A stretch of DNA of 5,942 bases. Source: Alphaproteobacteria bacterium MarineAlpha6_Bin2. Lineage in GTDB: Bacteria; Pseudomonadota; Alphaproteobacteria; GCA-002720895. The position numbers and the translations under genes were made by a program. Below the pieces are notes generated by a model, which saw nothing but the letters and a program-made list of their open reading frames with translations, had not been told where the DNA came from and ran no database searches. Shown here in pieces: positions 1 through 4,396 of the stretch. The stretch's first letter is position 1. Each line of letters opens with the position of its first letter. Location of the stretch: assembly GCA_002937815.1 (NCBI GenBank), contig PTKQ01000025.1, forward strand, positions 1-5,942, read 5' to 3'.

Positions 1-519
1 TATAAAATATTAATTCAATTAATAGAGGCTTCAGGACCACTTAAAAAGAATATTAAAAAAATAAAAAAAATAAAATTAGGAATTAATGCACAAAAAGAAA
101 TGCAAAATTTTATCAATATTTCAAATATTTTATTGAAAAAATTTAACAAATATAACTTTTCAATAGATCTTCTTGAACAAAGAGGTTTCGAGTATCATTC
201 GGGAGTAACCTTTAGTATTTTTTGTATAAATTCAAAAAAAGAAGTATGCAGAGGAGGACGTTACTTTACATCAGAGAATGAACATGCGGTAGGTTCTACT
301 TTTTTTCTTAATCAGTTTTTTCAATTTAATAAAAAAGTGAAAGAAAAAAATAATAAAATTTTGATCCCATTTAAAAATTTATTAGATAAAAATATTTCTA
401 AATTAAGAAAAAAAGGATGGATAACAATTCAAAATATAGACAACAAACTTAATGATGAAATAGCTAAATCATATGATTGCAAATTTATTCTTAAAGGTGG
501 AAAAATAAAAAAAATTTGA
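1..519 (+). CDS. hisZ: ATP phosphoribosyltransferase regulatory subunit HisZ, C-terminal part (5' end outside window)
   Basis: The reading frame is open from base 1 and ends at TGA 517-519, giving 172 residues; the N-terminal half is missing. HisZ is a paralogue of the histidyl-tRNA synthetase catalytic domain. It does not charge tRNA but forms a complex with short-form HisG, the first enzyme of histidine synthesis, and mediates histidine feedback. Visible in the fragment are FEYHSGVTFSIF (residues 63-74), corresponding to the YYTG motif of the synthetase fold, RGGRYF (84-89) and GSTFFLN (98-104). A short C-terminal unit follows (KILIPF...KKGWITI...). The motif-3 region reads RGGRYF rather than the GGRYDGL of true HisS, and there is no full anticodon-binding domain, so HisZ fits better than HisS. 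The first internal ATG (position 100) lies inside the domain and is not the real start. hisG is not in the window. The gene is followed almost immediately by purA, probably co-transcribed. Confidence 0.85.
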   Translation, partial: YKILIQLIEASGPLKKNIKKIKKIKLGINAQKEMQNFINISNILLKKFNKYNFSIDLLEQRGFEYHSGVTFSIFCINSKKEVCRGGRYFTSENEHAVGSTFFLNQFFQFNKKVKEKNNKILIPFKNLLDKNISKLRKKGWITIQNIDNKLNDEIAKSYDCKFILKGGKIKKI

Positions 520-527
520 TAGATAGA

Positions 528-1802
528 ATGAAAAATTTAACGATAGTGGGCGCTCAATGGGGAGATGAAGGAAAAGGTAAAATTGTAGATTATTTTAGTG
601 ATAAATTTGATGTTGTTCTTAGGTTTCAGGGTGGCAACAATGCAGGACATACAATAGTAATTAATGATACAAAATTTATTTTAAGCATTTTACCATCGGG
701 CTTAATAAGAAACAAATTATGTGTAATTGGAAGTAATACTGTTATTGATCCTATCCACTTATTTAAAGAAATAGATTTATTAAAAAAAAAAAAAATCATT
801 GTTAATAATAAGAATTTGAAAATAGCTAATAATGCATCATTGCTTTTACCCTTTCATTCTTTAATTGACAAAACAAGAGAGAAACTACTGTCCAAAGAGA
901 AAATAGGAACTACAGGAAGAGGAATAGGTCCTTGCTACGAGGATAAAATAGGTAGAAGAGGTATAAAAATTTGTGATTTAGAAGATATTAATTTTTTAAA
1001 AGTAAGATTAAAAAATTTAATAAAATTCCATAACATTTTTTTAAAAAACTTTTCTAAAACAAAAATTTCTTTTAATAAAACTTTTAAATTTTTACAATCT
1101 ATAAAAAAAAAACTTCTATCTTATTCGGTTGATTTAAACGAACTTGTCAACAGCAAAAAATTTTTAAACAAAAAACTTTTGTTCGAAGGAGCCCAAGGAT
1201 TAATGTTAGATATTGATTATGGAACTTTTCCTTATGTAACATCTAGCAATACATTACCAGCAAACGCCGCATCAAGTATTGGATTAAATCATAAAAAACT
1301 AGGACATATATTAGGTATTGTTAAAGCCTATACAACAAGAGTAGGAGAAGGCCCGTTTCCAACCGAGGTCAAATCACAGTTGGGGCTAGATCTTGCAAAA
1401 AATGGTAATGAATTCGGAAGTGTAACAGGAAGACCAAGAAGATGTGGATGGTTTGACGGTGTTCAATGTAAAAAGTCAGTTAATATTGCTGGAATTGATT
1501 CACTTGTATTAACTAAAATTGATGTTTTAGATAATTTCAAAGAAATAAATATTTGTTACCAATATAAATTAGGTAACAAAACTTTCGATATTATGCCTAA
1601 CTCTTTTTCAATGTTAAATAAAGTTAAACCTAAGTATTTAAGTATTAAAGGTTGGAGATGTAAAACTCATGGAATTACAAATATAAAACAACTACCAAAT
1701 CAAGCAAAAAAATTTATTAAAATTATTGAAAAATTAGTTGGCGTTCCAATAATTTTAGTATCTACTGGGCCAGATAGAAAGAACATCATTAAATTGAAGT
1801 AA
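528..1802 (+). CDS. purA: Adenylosuccinate synthetase
   Basis: PurA makes adenylosuccinate from IMP, aspartate and GTP, the first committed step to AMP, in the cytoplasm. The protein is 424 residues, a normal length for the family. Motifs in order: QWGDEGKGK (10-18) with the catalytic Asp at 13, GGNNAGHT (35-42) with the catalytic His at 41, GTTGRGIGP (127-135) in the IMP site, FEGAQG (219-224), RVGEGPFPTE (271-280), TGRPRRCGWFD (300-310), the guanine-specifying TKID (329-332) and STGPDR near the C terminus. I chose ATG 528 because it gives the usual short N terminus and puts Asp and His at 13 and 41, as in the E. coli enzyme. A TTG at 516, overlapping the hisZ stop, would add four residues (MIDR) and cannot be excluded. 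Neither start has a good Shine-Dalgarno. The gap to hisZ is 8 bp. A run of 14 A lies in the coding sequence at 782-795. The 3' end faces rpoH with a 2-bp spacer. Confidence 0.97.
   Translation: MKNLTIVGAQWGDEGKGKIVDYFSDKFDVVLRFQGGNNAGHTIVINDTKFILSILPSGLIRNKLCVIGSNTVIDPIHLFKEIDLLKKKKIIVNNKNLKIANNASLLLPFHSLIDKTREKLLSKEKIGTTGRGIGPCYEDKIGRRGIKICDLEDINFLKVRLKNLIKFHNIFLKNFSKTKISFNKTFKFLQSIKKKLLSYSVDLNELVNSKKFLNKKLLFEGAQGLMLDIDYGTFPYVTSSNTLPANAASSIGLNHKKLGHILGIVKAYTTRVGEGPFPTEVKSQLGLDLAKNGNEFGSVTGRPRRCGWFDGVQCKKSVNIAGIDSLVLTKIDVLDNFKEINICYQYKLGNKTFDIMPNSFSMLNKVKPKYLSIKGWRCKTHGITNIKQLPNQAKKFIKIIEKLVGVPIILVSTGPDRKNIIKLK
782..795 (+). repeat. Run of 14 A inside purA
   Basis: The run covers the last base of a Leu codon, four Lys codons and the first base of an Ile codon, in a lysine-rich linker of PurA. 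A second run of 10 A occurs at 1103-1112 in the same gene. Such tracts are prone to polymerase slippage in AT-rich genomes. The frame stays open on both sides, so the gene is intact as read. Confidence 0.95.
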
Positions 1803-1804
1803 TT

Positions 1805-1818
1805 TTAGATTGATCTAA
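1805..1818. repeat. Short inverted repeat at the purA/rpoH convergent junction
   Basis: TTAGAT (1805-1810), TG, ATCTAA (1813-1818) is a perfect 6-bp inverted repeat that includes the rpoH stop codon. It lies 2 bp after the purA stop. No T tract follows on either strand, so it is not a standard intrinsic terminator. It may act as a weak two-way 3'-end structure, or be chance in AT-rich DNA. Confidence 0.35.
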
Positions 1819-2722
1819 GGTACTCAGAAGCATCTTGCCTTTCTAGATTCTTCTTAACTAGTAAATTTTTGACAGACTTCTTTAATTTTTCAAATGCTCT
1901 AACTTCTATTTGTCTAACTCTTTCTCTTGATATTTTATAATGATTACTTAAATTTTCCAATGTTTTTGGTTTATCTTTAAGTCTTCTTTCGATCATAATA
2001 AATTTTTCTCTTGGTGATAAAACATTTATAGCTTCAATTAATAAATCTTTTCTTTGCATCAGTTCTTGTGAATTAGATATTAATATTTCTTGATCAGGTT
2101 TATCATCAACTAACCAATCTTGCCATTCACCTTCACCATCTACTTTTAATGGTGCATTTAATGAATGATCTGGTCCTGATAGTCTTCTATTCATATCTGT
2201 TACTTCTTTTTTTGTAACATTTAAATTTTTTGCTATTTTATTGACATTATCTGGCAACATATCTCCTTCTTCATAAGCTTTTAAACTAGTTTTCATTTTT
2301 CTTAAATTAAAAAATAGCTTCTTTTGAGCAGCAGTGGTGCCCATTTTTACTAAGGACCAACTATGTAGAATATACTCTTGTATTGATGCCCTTATCCACC
2401 ACATAGCATATGTTGCTAATCTAAATCCTCTTTTATAATCAAACCTTTTTATAGATTCTAGCATTCCTATGTTTCCTTCTGCAATTAATTCACAGATTGG
2501 TAATCCATAACCCTTATAACCAATTGCAATTTTTGCAACCAATCTTAAGTGACTAGTAACCATAATATGTGCTGCATTCAAATCTTTCTTTTTTTGCCAT
2601 TTTTTAGCTAATTCTGTCTCATATTTTGGTTCAAGTAGAGGAAATTTCCTTATTTCTTGCAAATACTTATTTAGACCATCATCTGAGAAAATTTTAGGCA
2701 ACCTTTTGAAAAGTGCTGTCAT
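1805..2722 (-). CDS. rpoH: RNA polymerase sigma-32 (heat-shock) factor
   Basis: RpoH directs RNA polymerase to chaperone and protease promoters under heat and protein-folding stress. The 305-residue length is typical. Region 1.2 is DGLNKYLQEIRKFPLL (15-30). Region 2 spans about 50-120 and includes GNIGMLESIKRFDYKRGFR and the -10-binding ATYAMWWIRASIQEYI. The RpoH box QKKLFFNLR (133-141) separates RpoH from other group 2/3 sigma factors. Region 4 (about 229-285) carries the -35-binding helix-turn-helix with SRERVRQIE. The start at 2722 gives the expected N terminus MTALFKRLP; a weak GGA lies 8 nt upstream. The gene is in the same direction as rluD, which ends 117 bp upstream of it. That gap holds a DnaA box, a dyad and possible leader hairpins, so rpoH may have its own promoter there; I could not pick a convincing -35/-10 pair. 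Confidence 0.97.
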   Translation of the reverse strand: MTALFKRLPKIFSDDGLNKYLQEIRKFPLLEPKYETELAKKWQKKKDLNAAHIMVTSHLRLVAKIAIGYKGYGLPICELIAEGNIGMLESIKRFDYKRGFRLATYAMWWIRASIQEYILHSWSLVKMGTTAAQKKLFFNLRKMKTSLKAYEEGDMLPDNVNKIAKNLNVTKKEVTDMNRRLSGPDHSLNAPLKVDGEGEWQDWLVDDKPDQEILISNSQELMQRKDLLIEAINVLSPREKFIMIERRLKDKPKTLENLSNHYKISRERVRQIEVRAFEKLKKSVKNLLVKKNLERQDASEYLRSI

Positions 2723-2747
2723 AATTATAATCCGTAAAAAAATTAAT

Positions 2748-2774
2748 AGAATCTCATAGTTATATATCGATTCT
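2748..2774 (-). promoter_or_regulatory. Possible hairpin in the rpoH mRNA leader
   Basis: On the minus strand AGAATC (2774-2769) and GATTCT (2753-2748) are perfect complements separated by 15 nt, and a U-rich run follows before the start codon. An overlapping alternative is the 7-bp pair TCTTATA (2772-2778) / TATAAGA (2784-2790). Both are mostly A-U and would melt easily, which could suit temperature-sensitive leader folding. Short AT-rich complements are common in such DNA, so confidence is low. Each arm of the first pair contains a GANTC site, the target of the alphaproteobacterial CcrM methylase. Confidence 0.25.
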
Positions 2775-2798
2775 TATATCATTTATAAGATATTTAAC

Positions 2799-2807
2799 TT
2801 ATCCACA
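2799..2807 (+). promoter_or_regulatory. DnaA box (exact consensus TTATCCACA) upstream of rpoH
   Basis: The nine bases match the high-affinity E. coli DnaA box exactly. The site lies in the rluD-rpoH spacer, 77 bp upstream of the rpoH start codon, so it could lie at or near an rpoH promoter. In E. coli DnaA is reported to repress rpoH promoters through DnaA boxes, so the location is plausible for regulation. Binding itself cannot be seen from sequence. Confidence 0.6.
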
Positions 2808-2808
2808 G

Positions 2809-2831
2809 TTTCTCATAATTTTAATGAGAAA
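2809..2831. promoter_or_regulatory. Perfect 8-bp dyad, operator or rluD 3' hairpin
   Basis: TTTCTCAT (2809-2816), a 7-nt centre and ATGAGAAA (2824-2831) form a perfect inverted repeat, 8 bp after the rluD stop and 1 bp from the DnaA box. As RNA it would be a hairpin at the end of the rluD message, but no U tract follows on the minus strand, so it is not a classical intrinsic terminator. As DNA it has the shape of a dimeric regulator site. The half-site TCTCATA recurs at 2752-2758 in the same spacer. Confidence 0.45.
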
Positions 2832-2839
2832 TCAAGTTT

Positions 2840-3580
2840 TTAAATTGATTTTAATAACAATAGTAACTTATTGATATCACTAGGTAATTTTGTATTGTAA
2901 GAAAGGGTTGTTTTTTTTGTCGGATGAATGAAGCCTAAAAAATAGGCATGTAATGCCTGTCTTTTAAATGAAATTAACCTTTTTTTTATAGATTTATCCA
3001 CATTTTTTAAAAGTTTTATTTTCTTTTTTCCATACTTTTGATCACCTATTAATGAATTTCCTGAACTTGATAAATGAACTCTTATTTGATGTGTTCTTCC
3101 TGTTAAGAGTTTACATTCTATTAAAGATGCAATATTGGAAAAATTTTGCTTTACATTAAAATAAGTTATAGCTATTTTTCCACCTTTTTCTAATATTGAA
3201 AATTTTTTTCTATTTTTTGGATTTCTACCAATATTTGAGATATATTTTCCTGTTTTTTCTTTTAAAAGACCCCATACTAGAGCCAAATAAAGTCTGTTTA
3301 CTTTTTTTTCTTTAAATTGATTTTGTAGATTAGCGTGTGCAGTATTATTTTTTGCTACTAGCATTAGACCGCTAGTATCTTTATCAAGTCTATGAATTAT
3401 ACCAGGTCTATCATTACCTGATAAATTAGAAAGATTCTTTTTACTACAGTGTTGTAATAAGAAACTTACAAGCGTTTTATCTTCATGGCCCGCTCCTGGA
3501 TGAACAGTTAAACCATATGGTTTATTTAATACAATAATATCTTTATCTTCATGTAAAATTTTTATATTTTTATAGTCCAT
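2840..3580 (-). CDS. rluD: 23S rRNA pseudouridine synthase, RluD/RluA family, without S4 domain
   Basis: Enzymes of this family isomerise specific uridines of 23S rRNA to pseudouridine; E. coli RluD acts on helix 69 (1911, 1915, 1917). The 246 residues cover the catalytic domain only. Seen in order: DIIVLNKPYGLTVHPGAG (14-31), HRLDKDTSGLML (63-74) with catalytic Asp66, GRTHQIRVHL (161-170), GDQKYG (179-184) and the RluD-like FKRQALHAYFLGFIHP (205-220). RluD is normally over 300 residues with an N-terminal S4 RNA-binding domain. Here the protein begins directly at the catalytic domain, and the frame upstream is closed by a stop at 3616-3614, so the domain is absent, not mis-started. VHPGAG and RQALHA favour RluD over RluA or RluC, but target sites cannot be assigned for certain. 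It lies upstream of rpoH on the same strand and diverges from the next gene across 17 bp. Confidence 0.88.
   Translation of the reverse strand: MDYKNIKILHEDKDIIVLNKPYGLTVHPGAGHEDKTLVSFLLQHCSKKNLSNLSGNDRPGIIHRLDKDTSGLMLVAKNNTAHANLQNQFKEKKVNRLYLALVWGLLKEKTGKYISNIGRNPKNRKKFSILEKGGKIAITYFNVKQNFSNIASLIECKLLTGRTHQIRVHLSSSGNSLIGDQKYGKKKIKLLKNVDKSIKKRLISFKRQALHAYFLGFIHPTKKTTLSYNTKLPSDINKLLLLLKSI
2994..3002 (+). promoter_or_regulatory. Second exact DnaA-box sequence, inside rluD
   Basis: TTATCCACA occurs again in the same orientation, 195 bp from the box upstream of rpoH. It lies in rluD codons for Asn-Val-Asp-Lys (193-196), a part of the protein not obviously constrained. It may bind DnaA or be a coincidence of coding sequence. 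Confidence 0.4.
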
Positions 3581-3597
3581 TATTAAAAATAGTAAAA

Positions 3598-3882
3598 ATG
3601 AAATTTTTAAAGTTTATTGTTATTTTAATGGGAATACTAATTTTTTTAGGAACAACAGCCATCATATATATTGTTTTTGATAAATTAAGTTCTAAGCAAA
3701 TATTTAGTGATGATAAAAATCATAACATAAATAATTTAGATTTAAACGAAGGTTCTGAAATAATAAGCTCTAATATTTTAGATGATAAATTAATATTAGT
3801 AATTAAATTAGATAAAGCTTATAAAATAGTTATTTATGATTTAAAAAAAAACAAGAAAATCAATGTTATAAATATAAAATAA
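3598..3882 (+). CDS. Small single-pass membrane protein of unknown function
   Basis: The protein has 94 residues. Residues 6-27 form one hydrophobic segment (FIVILMGILIFLGTTAIIYIVF) preceded by lysines. The rest is polar, with a pattern near the end, LNEGSEIISSNILDDKLILVIKLDKAYKIVIYDLKKNKK, that looks like short beta strands outside the membrane. The likely topology is N-in with the C-terminal part in the periplasm. The build (N-terminal anchor, an acidic 'L..GS.I' element, then '.ILVI......IVIYDL..NK') resembles small alphaproteobacterial proteins catalogued as DUF6476, which I recall near rluD. That link is from memory and tentative. There is no Shine-Dalgarno. The start lies 17 bp from the divergent rluD start, and the stop is 2 bp before the tRNA, so it is probably co-transcribed with the tRNA. 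Confidence 0.75.
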   Translation: MKFLKFIVILMGILIFLGTTAIIYIVFDKLSSKQIFSDDKNHNINNLDLNEGSEIISSNILDDKLILVIKLDKAYKIVIYDLKKNKKINVINIK

Positions 3883-3884
3883 TT

Positions 3885-3960
3885 GTCCCTTTCGTCTAGT
3901 GGCCTAGGACGTTGCCTTCTCAAGGCAAAAACACGAGTTCAAACCTCGTAAGGGACACCA
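3885..3960 (+). tRNA. tRNA-Glu, anticodon CTC
   Basis: This is a complete 76-nt cloverleaf with encoded CCA. The acceptor stem GTCCCTT (3885-3891) pairs fully with AAGGGAC (3950-3956), the discriminator is A3957, and CCA is at 3958-3960. The D arm is 3894-3910, with GG at 3901-3902. The anticodon stem TTGCC/GGCAA (3912-3916, 3924-3928) closes loop TTCTCAA, so the anticodon is 3919-3921, CTC, reading GAG. The T stem ACGAG/CTCGT (3933-3937, 3945-3949) closes TTCAAAC. Glutamate identity features known from E. coli are present: G1-C72, U2-A71, U11-A24, U13-G22 with A46, and a four-base variable loop lacking base 47. Position 34 is C, not the usual modified U. The gene starts 2 bp after one protein gene and ends 15 bp before the next, so it is probably cut from a longer transcript. 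Confidence 0.97.
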
Positions 3961-3975
3961 AAAGATATATATAAA

Positions 3976-4341
3976 ATGAGAAAAATACTAAATATATTTG
4001 TTTTATTACCCTTTATTATTATTTTGAATAATTGTAGCAGTTTAACACTATCAAGTTTTATAGATTACTTTAATTATTCCAAAACAGGCGTTGATGTTCT
4101 TTCATATTCCATTACAAATAAAACAACAACTGATCACGCTTTATCTTATTTTTTTGGTAAAGATTGTTCAATGGCTAGAACTATTAAGTTAAAAGCAATA
4201 TGTGAAGAAGTAAAAAAGGATAACGGGTATAAAAACGAATATTTAAATAAAAATAAAATTAAGAAATACGTAAATCGTAAAAATATTTATCAAAAGAAAA
4301 AAATAATTAAAGTCCCTTCAATGGCATATGATTTTAAATAA
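3976..4341 (+). CDS. Small probable lipoprotein, unknown function
   Basis: The protein has 121 residues. The N terminus is a signal-like segment: MRK, a hydrophobic core (ILNIFVLLPFIIIL) and Cys20 in the context ILNNC. The Asn at -1 and -2 makes this a weak lipobox, so lipid attachment is plausible but not certain. Residues about 45-79 carry the most distinctive stretch: SITNKTTTDHALSYFFGKDC, then R at 69 and a second Cys at 76. The pattern S.T.K...DHALS.....DC...R......C resembles short uncharacterised proteobacterial proteins with TGK..SDHALS and DC..LR motifs. I recognise it from memory and cannot name the family. The last 40 residues are rich in Lys and Asn and probably disordered. The gene starts 15 bp after the tRNA CCA, with no Shine-Dalgarno. 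It may share the tRNA transcript. A T tract follows it. Confidence 0.75.
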   Translation: MRKILNIFVLLPFIIILNNCSSLTLSSFIDYFNYSKTGVDVLSYSITNKTTTDHALSYFFGKDCSMARTIKLKAICEEVKKDNGYKNEYLNKNKIKKYVNRKNIYQKKKIIKVPSMAYDFK

Positions 4342-4363
4342 ATTTTATATTTGCTTTTTTTTT
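4336..4363 (+). terminator. Possible weak terminator: AT-only stem and nine T
   Basis: A 5-bp A-T stem (AAATA 4336-4340 / TATTT 4348-4352), which includes the stop codon of the small lipoprotein gene, is followed by GC and nine T (4355-4363). The T run is typical of an intrinsic terminator, but the stem is very weak. The 55-bp gap to the ABC operon (4342-4396) is the second longest here and is nearly all A/T. It may also hold the operon promoter, though I found no good -35/-10 pair. Confidence 0.25.
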
Positions 4364-4396
4364 ATATTTAATTATTTTGTTTAATCAAAAAATATC

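Larger units (their letters stand above)
2723..2839 (-). promoter_or_regulatory. rpoH upstream region (rluD-rpoH spacer)
   Basis: This is the longest non-coding stretch in a window where most gaps are under 20 bp. Read toward rpoH, it holds in order an 8-bp dyad, an exact DnaA box, a 7-bp inverted repeat around 2772-2790, two GANTC sites (2769-2773 and 2749-2753), a run of seven T and a weak GGA. It is a reasonable place for an rpoH promoter and leader. Several TATA-like -10 candidates exist on the minus strand, such as TATAAA at 2787-2782, but none has a good -35 at 16-18 bp. The regulatory role is inferred from size, position and content. Confidence 0.5.

Noticed and set aside
83..91. DnaA-like TAATGCACA in hisZ
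   Set aside because: It has a mismatch at the second position even against the relaxed consensus TTWTNCACA and lies alone in coding sequence.
100..519. A separate 139-aa gene starting at ATG 100
   Set aside because: The frame is open to base 1 and the upstream residues continue the HisZ fold; it is the tail of a truncated gene.
516..530. TTG 516 as the purA start, overlapping the hisZ stop
   Set aside because: ATG 528 gives the normal PurA N terminus and family numbering; TTG adds four non-conserved residues and has no better ribosome site.
2392..2400. A third DnaA-like site, TTATCCACC (8 of 9)
   Set aside because: It falls on codons for the conserved WWIR motif of RpoH region 2, so the protein sequence explains it.
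2782..2835. Sigma-70 or sigma-32 promoter for rpoH (TTGATT at 2835-2830, TATAAA at 2787-2782)
   Set aside because: The two elements are not at a workable spacing, no CCCCAT-like -10 exists, and TATA-like hexamers are everywhere in this AT-rich spacer.
3841..3853. Nine-A run near the end of the 94-aa gene as a frameshift site
   Set aside because: The frame stays open to the stop and no alternative-frame extension with sensible protein follows; short A runs are general here.
3961..3975. A terminator or promoter right after the tRNA
   Set aside because: Only 15 A/T-rich bases without a stem or a -35/-10 pair.
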